Shown here: positions 32,778 to 44,463 of the stretch, in pieces
How positions within the stretch are numbered: position 1 is the stretch's first letter
Layout: the number at the start of each line of letters is the position of its first letter
The notes under the pieces: generated by a model
Databases searched by the model: none
What the model was told of the DNA's origin: nothing
The model's input: only the letters and a program-made list of their open reading frames with translations
Program-made: the position numbers and the translations under genes
From: Diplosphaera chodatii
Lineage: Eukaryota; Chlorophyta; Trebouxiophyceae; Prasiolales; Stichococcaceae
NCBI GenBank assembly: GCA_032358165.1
Contig: JAALGY010000041.1
Location: forward strand, 3,162,001 to 3,226,000
Reading direction: 5' to 3'
DNA: 64,000 nt

Positions 32778-33594
32778 ACGCTGCCACGGATGTTGGACAG
32801 CTGCCGCCTGACTGCGCAATCAGTCCCTCTGTGTGGCGGGGATCCTTGGGAGCAGTGGAAGAGTATATAATTTGGAATGCGCATTGACATGCTGCAGGAG
32901 TGCGGCTGTGCCGCAGCCCTAGATAAACGGTTGTGAGACGTATTTCGTTGCATTGGGCCACAAGGGCTGGCTGCAGACTTGTCTGAGCATAAATACGCAG
33001 CAGCCATGCGCGAGGCCCTCTGCTGTACTGGTCACATTTAAATTGACGCCAAATCGTAGGGGGGTTGCACCACACAGTATGCTGCTTGGTTGCTTTCGGT
33101 TGTGAGGTGCAGCGTGGCCCCTGAAGTTCTGTACCCGTCAGGTTTCGTGTTGAAAGTACTGCCTTTCACTGGTTAATGACAGCGTCTGACCATAGCCAAT
33201 TACTGATCATCCTCCACTACAGTCTCAACCCGGAAGGGGTGGCACTGGGCATGCTGTCCTCACCCTCAAACATGCTGACAAGGTGGCTGCAGGCAGCTGT
33301 TGATCAGTTGATCAGTCACCGGTATCAGACAGCACCCCAGCCGCCCCAAACTTGCTAACAAAGTGGCTGCAGACAGCTGTTGATCAGTCACCGGTATAGA
33401 GACAGCACCCCAGCCGCCCCTGCCTTGCAAGTGCAAGCCGCACATGGAGACCATCGCCAGCTGCATCGCCTACATCGGGCATCCTGGCGATGGTGCTTGT
33501 GCACATGCCGAACCATGGCTGCACACCAGTCCTAAACAGCACCCTGTGCCCCCATCAGCATGCTGCGCGCTGTGCAGCCGCCCGCTCTGTGCAA
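32778..33594. other. Convergent intergenic region, with a tandem repeat
   Basis: It separates the ends of NRT2 (plus) and the proteasome gene (minus). Apart from the duplicated unit listed separately, I see no coding sequence. Confidence 0.4.
33280..33420. repeat. Imperfect tandem duplication, units of about 60-68 bases
   Basis: The unit begins AAGGTGGCTGCAGGCAGCTG at 33280 and returns as AAAGTGGCTGCAGACAGCTG at 33360. Both copies continue through GTTGATCAGTCACCGGTAT and CAGCACCCCAGCCGCCCC. Copy 1 carries an extra TTGATCAG. There are only two copies and no coding potential. Confidence 0.75.
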
Positions 33595-35385
33595 TCAGCT
33601 GCCGCTGCCGCTGCCACCGGCCGCGCCGCTGCTGCCAGCGCCGCCGCCGCCGCCGCCCCGCCGTGCCGCGTCGGCCGCCTCCTTGTCGGCCTTAATGGCC
33701 TCCAGCAGCGCGTCCACCTCCCCGTCGCTTAGGAACTTCAGGCCTGCAGCTCAGGCCTGCCCTGTTGCTGCGATGTCACGGGTGAAGAGGGGTTGCAGGG
33801 CTCGCCTTGATGTAGGGGAAGCTGCTCGCACGACAGGCACCTGGCATGCGATTGGAGCAAGGAGGGTGGAACAGCAACCACCAGGTGAGGGATGATTGCA
33901 GCTGCCCCTGTGTACAGGAGTGTGGAATACGCAGGTCACCTGCGTCCTTCGTGGTGACGGCGACCTCGATGTTTTTGGACGACGCCTCCACCGTCTCTGT
34001 GAGCGCCTTGAGCGCCAGCTTGGCGGTCGCGTCGCCGCTGGTCTCCTCGTAGTGCTTCTCCAGATACTCCCGTACCTGAACCGAAGCCATGCACATGTAA
34101 CTTCACCAACCTGGAAGGCTACTAGCAGCCTGGCGGTCTGCAGCTCGTGATGTGACGGTGCAGGGGCAACCCGCAGGCAGGTGTGTCGGGCGGAGCGCGC
34201 ACCGTTTTAGAGTTGCGGGCGATGGCGTTGGCGGTCCACTCCGAAAAGGTGCCGCTGGGGTCTGTCTGGTACAGGCACGGCCTGCCGTCGGGGTCAAACC
34301 CTGCAGCACTAGCACCAGCATGAGCATGTGGTCCCTTGCACAAAGCCCCCCAACTGGTCTCCGCAGAACCACCTCGCTGATCTGGGTGCTGCAGGTGTGC
34401 CAGCCACTGCTGCAGGCGTAGGGGGTGCCGTCGCGCAGCTGCTGCTGCTTCGTGTGTGCGTGCAACAGTGCTGCAGCGGTGCGCGCCTGCGACGAGGGTG
34501 GAGATGCCGAAGGGGCGCACGCCGCCGGACTGCGTGTACTTCTGCTGGATGCTGGCGATGTGGCGCGCGAGGTACTCCACCCCCACCGGCTCGTCCAGCG
34601 TCAGCCGGTAGCTCTGCGACTCCACCCGCGCTGCAGGTCCACAGCAGCCAGCACGCTGGAGCGTCACCCTGACGCCCGGTGTGTGACACTGCCCCCGGGC
34701 TGACCCCTGCCAGGCGCGCCAATGCACCCCGCACTCCGGCGCACAACTGCTGCGGCTCGACGTGCGACCGGGTCCAGGGTGCTGTCTGACAGATCACCTC
34801 AACATGGCCGCTGCATACTAGGCGGCGCAGGTGTGACTGCAGCGTCCGGCGCCCCACCTTTGTTTATGAGCACGCGCGCGTCGGCTGTGAGGCCCGCAAA
34901 GGCGAGGCAGATGTGCTCGTCCACCTTCACCATTTTGCGCGCGCTGCGGGCGTCCTGCAGCTTGGCCGCGCTCTTGCGCTCGGCGCCTGCGATCAGTGAG
35001 AAGTGGATGTTGGTCCCGGCGTGCAGTAGATAACAAGAGTGGTGCCGCAACCGGGCACGCAGACCATGGAACCTGTTGCCGGGCTGCTCACCCAGCACTA
35101 CGCAGTCTGTGCCACGCACACCGACCGCGAGCGTGCCTCTCCGCACGGCCTCCAGCGCATACTCGACCTGAAACCTGCAAACAGCGGCAAATGCGCGTCA
35201 GCATGGGGCCAGCACAGGTTGAAGAATTGCGGTCAACAGAGCAGCGGTGCTGACGTGATGCTACAGAGCTATGCGAGCTGGGCAGCTCTATGAAGTCTAC
35301 AATCTCCGTCTGCATCCCATTCTACATAGACTCACAGGTGCCCATCAGGTGAGAAAACTGTGATGGCTCTGTCATAGCGTGACAT
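33595..35385 (-). CDS. PAD1: 20S proteasome subunit alpha4 (PSMA7/PAD1 type), 262 aa
   Basis: Seven exons on the minus strand: 35385-35336, 35174-35092, 34986-34858, 34630-34487, 34300-34203, 34075-33940 and 33743-33595, totalling exactly 263 codons. The N terminus [20 protein letters not shown] is the alpha-subunit signature that helps gate the 20S core. It continues with [48 protein letters not shown] and [13 protein letters not shown], all typical of alpha4. The C terminus is Ala/Gly-rich after [15 protein letters not shown], longer than in plants. Intron 4 has no usable GT donor and is best explained as GC-AG (GTCGCAG|GCGCGC). Alpha subunits are structural and lack the catalytic Thr. Nuclear and cytosolic. 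Confidence 0.95.
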
Positions 35386-36245
35386 TGCGCCCTCGGCCTG
35401 ACTCTAAAGCTGTAGTACTCAGGGTGTATGTCTCATGCGAACCGACCGTGCAGGACTCCCACCAGAAAGGTAGCAATATCAACTAAAACAGCACCAGGAA
35501 ACTTCCAATCAGTGCTGTTGCCTGGCGTGCTCTGCTCCCTGGGTCACAGTGACGTCTTAGAGCTGTACACGGCAGGCACAGGTGATGTGCGAACGCAGAC
35601 TGGGTGTGTAGTGCGCAAGCCTTGACACTTCACATGTCCAGCATGTGCAGCAGTGCAGGGTTTAAGGCAGGGTGCCAAGCAGCAAGCAGCAGGCGCAGCT
35701 GGACCCTGAAGACGATGCCGGAGTGGCCGGCCTGGAATGTCAGTCACCAGCAAAGCAGGATAATGTGACACTCAGTCAATGTGGTACTGATGATGATCTG
35801 CTTGTGAAGGCTTGCATCTTGACTTGTCAACGCTTACACTCACATGCTTGCCGCTGCCCACTATCGCAGAACCCTTCCCTAAACCGTACGCCCTGAGGGT
35901 CTTTCAGCACTAATTCTACTGAAACTACATACTGGACGCGACAGCCAACCAAGCACGTACACTGGCCAGCACGATGCTGCAACGTAAGTGCGTGGTGCCC
36001 TCCCTCAACGTGAGCGGGCAGCATGGCCCGGCGCAGCACCCCACAGCGCTTACGCACTGCGTTGGCGCTTGCCGGATGGCGCCCGGTCCTGCACGCGTGC
36101 ACAACCCGCGTGACTGCCGTCGCCAACAGGCAGGCGAGCCTGCTAGAGTAGCGGACCATCACCCCGCTGGATGTGCCCCGCTGCGCCCCCGCGGCAGCCG
36201 CTGCTGAACCCCCCTGGCACCGAACAGAGCACCCAGGTGGTTCGT
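35386..36245. other. Intergenic region between the proteasome gene and NAP1
   Basis: Both neighbours are on the minus strand, so this holds the NAP1 3' UTR and the proteasome gene promoter. No coding exon or repeat was recognised on either strand. Confidence 0.4.
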
Positions 36246-39200
36246 TCATTGCTGCTTGCATTCCTGCGGCTGCTGCGCTGTGTCTGCCGCGGGCGAGGCG
36301 CCCCGCCCATGAGCCTTGGCACCGGGGCCCTCATCATCGTCGTCCTGCGGGCGCCACCAGAGCCGGCGGCTGCGCAGCCTCAGCACGCTCCACATGAAGA
36401 CTATCCACTTGAGCAAGTTCGTGAAGCTTCGCCAACTCTGGCCAGACACAGGGGCGTCATGCTGTTGTTGCAGCTGTATGACGCGGCACCAACTGGTAAA
36501 GGATCGCTTTGTACCAGGCTCACAACCAAGGCGGTGGCACCATTGTCCGCAGACGTACAAAAAGGCATGGCAGGCTGACATCTTTGCCAGATCAGTCTCC
36601 ATCAGGTACAAGAGGCGCTTGTGTGCCGATCCAGCCGACTGTCAGCCAACTCGGACTCCCGCCAATCAGGCCGCTAATGGTCAACTGCACTGTGAGGTGG
36701 AAGTGCCCAGATCTTGCCTCACCTCATCCTCATCGTCGTCGTCATCGTCGTCCTCGTCATCATCGTCATCGTCCTCGTCGTCATCGTCCTCCTCCTCGTC
36801 ATAGTCGTCCTGCGGGATCGCCTCGCCCGTGTACCACGAAACGGCGTGCGGGATGAGCTTCTCCCGGATCGTCTCCCTGCAGCGGCGGCAGCATCATGTT
36901 AGGCAGGTTGATGCTGAATACGGTGCTCCTTGAGCTGGTGCGCCGGGTGTCAGGACATATGCCTGCGGCCTGTGTGGGCCGTCAAGGTCGAGGCATGTTA
37001 TCCCTGCGGCAGGTACCCAGCTCATTGATATTGACGGGCGACAATGAGCGCTCAACACCATTTCCTTGTTTGGTGCACCCTACATCGGGCGCATGAGCTG
37101 GCCCGTCATGTCGCGGCAACAAGCGGTACAAACAGCAGGGTTGTAGGCCTCACCCCATCTCGTAGTCCTGCTCCATGGTCGCCTGCAGCTCCTCGATGGC
37201 GTCCTCCGTGAGCTCCGTGCCCTCGGCCGGCACCTGCAGCGGGAAGTCGACATTTACATCTAGAATTGTGCACCGCCAGCGCTACGGCTTTTGCAACCAC
37301 GCATGCAGCTGTGCATCGAGGTGATTGGTGGGTGTCAGTGCGCTTGGCAGGGCACCTCGGGCGGGCTGAAGAAGCTGAAGAAGCTGGGCACCGGCTCCAG
37401 CTTGGTGAGCGGCTTGGTGCCGGGCTTGGCGCCCTTCTTCGGCTTCTTCTTCATGACCTGCGTGCGGTTCGGATGACTGAGACCACAGGTGCAGTGTGTA
37501 AAACAACAGCAGCCTGGCCTGGCATGGCGAACACCCGGCAGTGCCGACAGGTTGATCGGTCAACGGCTCAGTTCAGCAACAGAGGCGTGCATGCAAGCCG
37601 TTCACACACGTGATGCGGGCAGCACCTTCACGGTGGGGTTTTTGCCGCTGGCCCACTCGATCTTGGTGCCCTCTGCCCGCTCCAGCACATTGTCCTCCTC
37701 CTCCGACATGTGGTACGTCTTCGTCTGCGTGACCGACCAGACGATGGAGCGTCAGAGCCATCCGCAGCATGCCCGACACACGCCTCTTGGGCTCGGTGCA
37801 GCAGCGCGTCAGCTACACGCATCCCCATACAGGGCCTTACCAGGGTCTCGTGCGGGAAGTAGGGGTTCTGCTTGAAGTGGAAGGTCAGCCGGAAGCCGCT
37901 CTCGCCCTGCTCGCGGTCCAGCTCCTCCTCCGTGATGTCCGTCAGGTACTCGAGCACGCCCTCATCCTTCTCCGAGATCTGCGGGGACGCAGCGGGGCGT
38001 CACATCATGCATCCAGCATGCACCGTAGGTATGAACACATCAGCGCAGCACGGCTGCGCTGCGAGCCCTGGGTTGCGGCAACAGGTGCTGGAGCGGGGGC
38101 GGGCGCCAGGCACGCACCGTCTCGCCGATCTCCTCGTAGTTGCGCAGCACGTTGAGCCAGAACTCGGGGATGCCCGGCGGCACCTCCTCGCCCGCGCTCT
38201 CCTCCTGGCACGGCGCAGGCCCAGCAGACGTTGCAGCAAGTGCTAACAAAGGATGACACCGGTATGACAAGTTGATGACGTCAGACATGACGTCGTGTGA
38301 CACCTGCTTCACGTCGCTGCCCTGCTCCTCGGCCTCTTCACCCTCCTTGGGCGCCGGGGCCTCCTGCTCGCCCTTCACGATCTGCGAGCGCTCCGTGAAG
38401 AGGGGCACTGCAGCGCAGCACATGTCACCATCCATCAAGGCTGCCAGCGGGCGGCCTCTGCAACCTTTGCCGCCAGCTACACATGAATGCCCTTGAGCAC
38501 ATTCGCTGACAACGTGCAGCACTGCACACCCCCACAGCAGCCCTCCAACCCGTCCTGCTTCTGCTGGTGCTATGGCCCAGTGGCAAGCGCAGCTGTATGT
38601 GCCATTCACGAGGCATGGCACACTGGAAGACCTCACCGTACAGCGCACGGTACTTCTTCTCCAGCTCATGCATCTCGTCCTCAAACTGCTCGTCCAGCTC
38701 ATCGTACTTGTTCTGCAGCTCCTCTAGATACCGGATTCGGCGCCGCACCTGCCATGATACGAAAAAGATACCCTCAGCACCTCATATGCCCAGGATGCGC
38801 GGGAGCCATGAGCGCAAGCACATCTGCATGCTGCAGTGCATGTACCATGACAGAGGCGACAGACGGTACCCCGCAACAGGAGATCAGGTGTGCACGGGGG
38901 CACCTTTGGAGGTAGGGACTCGATGAAGCCTGACGACATGCCCGTCATGCCGGCCAGGCCCTGCTCCAGCGCCGCAACCAGCGCTGCATTGCCGCCCGCC
39001 GCATTTGTGAGCGCTGCCACTGCCTCTGCAGGTGAACCGGTCAGCTCCGTTCAGGAGCAAGTGTCAACGCCAGGTGCACCGGCACGTGCGCACACCGGCA
39101 GGACATCCTATGTTCTAGCGTCTCCACTCATTGGCACTGGCGTAGTGGGTCTGCCTCGGCACCAGGCCTGTGAGTTCTTGTGCAAGGACTCATATGAATG

Positions 39201-39572
39201 GTACTGCATGCCACGCGCCAGACTTTGTGAGGACCTCGCCCTCGATATTGGTTCAAGGCAGCTCGGAACATATGCCCATGGAAGGCACTCAAGCGTAACA
39301 AGCGCAAGGAGGCAGTCGGAAGCAACACAGTACGTGCTTTGTATCCATCACTGTGTCATGCGATGCATGAGCTTTGGATGCCATGCATGCAAGTGTACCA
39401 AGCTGAACCTTGATGGTTCGAGCATGGTTTTCAAATCAGCTTGAATGTACCAGCTTAGCAGCACACATCGCGCTCGCCAGACTGCTGCACCTGGGGAGAA
39501 ACGTGCGCCGGGGCCGGCTGTGTTCTGGATCTGCTCAATGACCTCGTTGTCTGTGGGCTCGTCCGAAGCCAT
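36246..39572 (-). CDS. NAP1: Nucleosome assembly protein 1 (NAP1)
   Basis: Multi-exon histone chaperone gene. Exon 1 starts at 39572 ([16 protein letters not shown]). The next encodes [20 protein letters not shown]. The long dimerisation helix follows, [20 protein letters not shown] (38740-38650), then [20 protein letters not shown] (38190-38120), [16 protein letters not shown] (37955-37910), [18 protein letters not shown] (37900-37850), [19 protein letters not shown] (37430-37370) and [20 protein letters not shown] (36880-36815). An acidic tail follows. The last exon (36344-36246) ends QPQECKQQ, the CaaX-type farnesylation box of plant and animal NAP1. The protein binds H2A-H2B and shuttles between cytosol and nucleus. 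The start is the Met with the better N-terminal match; another in-frame Met lies 18 bases upstream. Confidence 0.94.
36722..36800. repeat. Trinucleotide-rich tract coding for the NAP1 acidic tail
   Basis: A degenerate run of TCA/TCG/TCC triplets on the plus strand codes Asp and Glu on the minus strand (NAP1). The plus-strand poly-Ser reading frame is a shadow. Tract length is likely to vary between strains. Confidence 0.8.
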
Positions 39573-39816
39573 CCTGTGTCCACCTCGCAAGCTGTGCTAT
39601 CTGTACGCCCTGCGACCCTTCCAACCAGGCGGTGAGATTCAAGTGAGAGATGAGCCTATACAACTATATCCATCTGCAGACAGTGAGATAGCTGCCCTGA
39701 CGGCAGTCGACGGCTGAGTAGGCACCCAATGCCCTGCTAGCACCAGTAGGTCTCAACAGCATCAGCATCACGTTCAGCTTGGCAAGCCGTCGCTTGCAAT
39801 CTATCACAATGTAGAC

Positions 39817-41296
39817 ATGCTGCTGCAGATCGTGCATGGCAGCTTGCTGCCGGTGCGCACTGGATCGCATCGAAGCAAGGGCACTTTGAGCACATTGCGG
39901 TGGCATCTACGCCGCTTGACCGCTCATCACCAGCAGCATGCCCACAGAAGAGACGACTCCGTTTCCACACCCGCCTCACGTGCACCGTTGACGATTGCAG
40001 ACCCTACAGCAGTTGCCAAAACTCTGCTGCTGTGGGACCTGGACAATGTCAAGCCATCGGGCGGTGCTGCCGGGGTGGCGCTCTGGGCTCGTGGGTTGCA
40101 GGTGAGCTCCATCTGTGATCAAGCGGTGGTCGGTAATGCTCTGCTTGCGGCTGGTGGGCAGCCGCCACATTTCACGATGGGGGTCAGAATTAGGGTTGCA
40201 AACAGTGGCCAACCCTTTGTCGTCGACATCCAGCATGCAGTTGCAACGCTGGGCGGGGAGCTGTGCGGCTTTGACGTGGTGGCCAACCCAGAGACGCTGC
40301 AGCAGATACCTCATGTCCACATTGGCCTCGCCGGCACTGATGCTCGGCTTGTGGAGGCTACCTGCAGGCAAGCAACATCATTTTCATGTGGCAGTTGGTG
40401 CTTCTTTTGCACGCGAGTTCTCCGGGATGAGAGTCGCGTGCTGTGCGCACTCTGTCGTCATAAAACGTTGCATAGCTTTGGCATTGCATCTGTCATTCCA
40501 CTCTGGTTAATGCCCTCACTTGCCAAGAATTCTCATAGAAGAAGTTTTGCAGCAGGCCAGAGGCGGCTGATATACTGATCACCTCTGCGGCTGTCAAATT
40601 TGCCGAGGCGCATGGCAACCAGGGGTGTGTGGCCATCGTATCAAATGATGCCGGTGAGCCACGTGCAGGTTCTGGTTGTCAGCACTCGCTCTGCTAAGCA
40701 GCTGCAAGGTCAGTTTCCAAGCTTCAGCTGCTGCAAGCCCGCTCCACCTTGTGCCCCATGTGCAGGCTTTGCTGCCTTGCTGGCATATCTTGCCACCCTC
40801 GGCTGCAGAACCGCCACCATTGGTGCGTTCTGTGCAGGAATGTCGCCCTTGCTGCCGAATGTTTACACATGTGTCGCTGAGCTGCGCCTTTGAGGTGCTG
40901 CTTGTGCATGGCAGGCACATGGCACCGGCAAAAGCGTTTCCAAACCCGTCCACTGGGCTGGACACGCCATCCGCTGCCACAGGCAGCCGACACATCAGTG
41001 CTGTGGAAGTGTCCCGACGCCGCGGCCGGTGAGGCACAACCTGCGCAGCATTGCCATTTGTGCAGCTGAGGTGGTGTCAGACATGGGTGACATTGTCACG
41101 ATGAAATGCTGGTGGGTTACATCTCAGTTTGGTTGCGTCTGTGCACGCAGAGCCAAACTTCAGCCGCAGCAAGCCGCATCGCATCTGGCGCAGGCTGCCG
41201 GCTGTCAGTGCTGACGGCAGCAATGCACATGCCGCCACGGCAGTGCCATACAGCATCTGGCGCCGCAGCAGCGAGAACGTCCCGAGCACGGTGTAG
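39817..41296 (+). CDS. NYN-domain protein, putative RNase
   Basis: Multi-exon gene. Exon 1 (39817-40101) gives a basic N terminus and then KTLLLWDLDNVKPSG, the first acidic motif of NYN (PIN-like) nucleases. Later exons encode HAVATLGGELCGFDVVANPE (after 40235), ADILITSAAVKFAEAHGNQG with CVAIVSNDA (40570-40653), GFAALLAYLATLGCRTATIG (about 40767-40825), TWHRQKRFQTRPLGW (40915-40960) and a basic tail ending RRSSENVPSTV at a TAG (41294-41296). The order W-D-x-D-N, then A-D-x-x-I, then S-N-D-A-G-F matches the NYN active-site layout, although the usual SGDSDF third motif reads SNDAGF here, so the last Asp is shifted or lost. The Arg-rich N terminus may target an organelle. The exon after 40350 is poorly defined. 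Confidence 0.65.
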
Positions 41297-41794
41297 CACA
41301 AGATTGGGCTGCTGCCCTCGGTGTCAGAATCTCGCACTTCACACCGCTCAATGCCAGCCTCAGAAAAAGCGGTACGGTGAGCTGCTGTTCTGCATGTAAT
41401 CATCACACACACACGATGTCATTGACCAACATTCAGCCTTCTGGCCCATCACTGCAGCGCTCGGCTGTAACTCGAGCATTGGAGTGTGCTTGCAGTGGGG
41501 CAATCAGTTGCCAAGAAGAGCCACTACTGGAACCGCTTAATCAGCTGGTGGTGTTTGCTGGGGACGGAGCATAACGCAAGTTGCAGCACAGGAACCTTGA
41601 TGTGCAGCTTGCCAAAGTGTCAACTTCGCAGCCAGACGATCAGCCATCGTAGTCACCCTATATTACGCTGCGTCGTCTATCCTTGCACTGCATGCCGGCT
41701 GTGCATTGAGGGTCTGTTACTGAGGATGATAGTGTGCCGAGCACAGCTCCAGGCACCTAATGGTGACCAACTTCGAAGCCGCCACCCACCCCTC
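41297..41794. other. Convergent intergenic region
   Basis: Between the stop codons of the NYN gene (plus) and LWD1 (minus). It should be 3' UTR for both. Nothing else was recognised. Confidence 0.4.
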
Positions 41795-44463
41795 TCACAC
41801 ACGTAGGATCTGTGTTTTGTTCCCTGAAGTTTAAAGACGACAAAACTATCACGTGGAACAACCAAAACAAAAAACAAAAGAAACCAGTGCGCTGCAGGAC
41901 ATTGGTGAGCAACATTTGGTCAAAGGTGTCAGCAGTCAGCACAGAGCACAGCGCGTGGTAGCTCACCAAAGTTGATGGCCACCCAGTCCGGTTGTGTGGT
42001 CGACCTGCACAGCACACCGACATTGAGATTCCTGGCTAATAGTGGACGTTGAGCTGAATATCAACAAAGCCTGCCTCCTCACTGCCACATGCAGTGGGAA
42101 GCATGCGCACCACTGCAGCTGATTGATCTCGGCTCCAGCGCTGTAGGCCAAGATGGGATCTGCGTAAATGTTGGATGCAACATGTCAAGATGTGCGACAA
42201 AGACCAGTGGATGACACGGCAAGTATGCATCCACATCAGTGTGCAAACAGTGCCACACTATAGGCTCGAGCACGCAGTTCATCGATGCAGCACATGAGAA
42301 AGTACACGGCGCCGGCTGCACACAAACAAGTGGCAGCAGGTGGGGGGCGGGTGGCGCACCCAGGCCCTGGTCCATGGACTGGCTCATGGAGGACAGGTCC
42401 CAGATGAGCGCCTGGCTGTCGTCGCCCGCGGTGCAGATGTGGCAGGAGCTGTGGGGCGCCCAGGCCAGCGCGTTGACGCACGCCTGGTGCCGCTGCAGCT
42501 CCGCCACCGGCAGCGTGGGGAACCGGATGTCCAGCACCACCACCTGCGGGGCACAGGGATGGTTATATTTCAAACCACTCCTGTTGCATGGTTTAAACCA
42601 CTCCTGTTCACAGTCAACTACATTCCGCTGCAGCTCCGCCGCTGGGAAGCCTGCGGGCTTGGTGTGCAGCACCATCATTGCGCAACAGCGCGATCATCAA
42701 CGGCGACTGTTAGCAGGGCCATGGGGACGCCTGTGCGCCCAGCGGGGTCCAGCTGCTGTCGCTGCCCTGAAGAGGGCGGTTGCATCACCTCTCCCTGCCA
42801 GATCTCATGCTTCATGGCTGCAGAAGGTATCAAAGCGCACACAGCGCACCTTGCTGGAGTCCATGAGGATGGTGGCCATGTAGCGCGGGTCCTGCTTGTT
42901 CCAGCCCAGCCGCAGCAGCGGCGCGCCCCCGTCCCCGCTCTCGTAGATGATCGTGCTGTGCTCCTTGTCCCTGCGGCGGGCCAGCCACGCACGCGTGGCA
43001 CAAGTGCCAGGTTTGCAACTCCCGATGCTGAACCCTGAGTTGCGTGAGCCTGCCCTTCACACCGGGGATGGTCGTGAGCTCCTGTGCTGAAACAGCACGG
43101 GTGCTCACCGCAGATCGAACACCCGCACAGAGCCGTCTGCCGAGACCGAGGCGAACACGCCGACGCCGCCCCACGCGATGTCGTACACCTCCTTGTCATG
43201 CGCGATGAGCTGCGTGTCCACCACCCCGCGCTGCACACACAGCAGGGCCAGGTTTGGAGCCGCCGCAGGCCGGCACTCGAAAGCTCGTGGCTGGCACCTG
43301 GTACCGCTGGTAGGTACCTGCCGCATGCTGGCCGGACACATGGCTGGTAGGTGTGTCCAGCAAGACCCTGAACTTCCTGTTGCGTACCTCGATGTCCCAG
43401 ATGGTGCAGGTGGTGTCGATGGAGGAGGTGCCCAGGCGCTTGGGGTCCGTCTCGTTCCAGTCGAAGGACGTCAGCGGCGCGCAGAACTCGCTGTTCTTGT
43501 TCTGCAGCGCAGGCAGTCGCAGGGTCGCCAGGCGCCAGAGTGCCTCGGCTGCGCTGTGCTCCAGCTGCTGCTCTGGCGCACAAGAACCACACGCCCACTG
43601 CAGCCGAGCAGGTTGCCACTGGCGGCAGACCACCGAGCAGGACCCCAAGATGGTGCATGACCAGCGTGCAGTTCTCGGGCGGATATGCAGTACCGCGGGC
43701 CCTCACAGCAGGCCGCAGCACGTGCGCACGTTGTTGAGCAGCTTCTGCAGCACCACGCCGTCCTCGGTGAGGTGCCACAGCCGCAGGTAGTCCGCAGTGG
43801 TGGCGAGCAGGTCGGGCCGGTTGGACTCCTTGTCCGGCATGAACATGATCTTGGTCGCTGGGAAGGGGTGCGCGAAGCACAGCCGCATGTCGCTGGAGAA
43901 CTTCCCCGTCTCGTCGTCCACTGCGTTGTGACGCCCATGGTGACAGTCGCTGGAGTGTGTTGGAGGGGCAGGCGGATGCAAGAGGCTGCAGCCTTGGCTG
44001 GGCTCACTACATGTGCATGGATACAAGAGTACAAATGCAGCTGACGCACATGTGATGATCTCGATGCGGTTTTGGTACTCCTCTATGAAGCTGCCCACCG
44101 CCAGCCGAAACCGGTGCTCCTGCCGATTCTGTACATGACAAAAATAGCAAAAATTGAGGACCGATACACGGACCAGGCCGCTGCGCACCCACCATACAGC
44201 ACCGCATCTATAGGCAGGCAGTCGGGATGGCAAAGGAGTCATCAGAGACGCACGCTCCAGTTTAGGCCGTACACCAGGTTTGAAGACTCGTAAGTGTAGA
44301 TCTCAGCACGCTTGCCTGCAGCATTGCACAGCGCTACTTGTCCCCGTCGGTTGAGTGTGCAACAGCGCTCGGACCGCACGGCAGACCACGACACAGATAC
44401 CTCACAAGCATGCCGACGGGGTTGCACACCTGTGCCGATCTCCATGTTGCGTTTGCCTTCCAT
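41795..44463 (-). CDS. LWD1: WD40-repeat protein, LWD1/TTG1/DCAF7 family
   Basis: Multi-exon gene read right to left from [11 protein letters not shown] (44463). Conserved order: [20 protein letters not shown] (44315-44245), [20 protein letters not shown] (44115-44057), [16 protein letters not shown] (43880-43840), [20 protein letters not shown] (43805-43755), [20 protein letters not shown] (43495-43435), [49 protein letters not shown] (43155-43107), [16 protein letters not shown] (42920-42880), [20 protein letters not shown] (42485-42430), GAEINQLQW (about 42110) and a last small exon ending NKTQILRV (41823-41795). This family forms a seven-blade scaffold that works with kinases such as DYRK and CUL4 ligases in animals, and with clock or transcription regulators in plants. 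The final four blocks come from three short exons that an ORF finder would miss. Confidence 0.92.

Noticed and set aside
36316..36804. Poly-serine protein on the plus strand
   Set aside because: The Ser run is the antisense of the NAP1 Asp/Glu tail.
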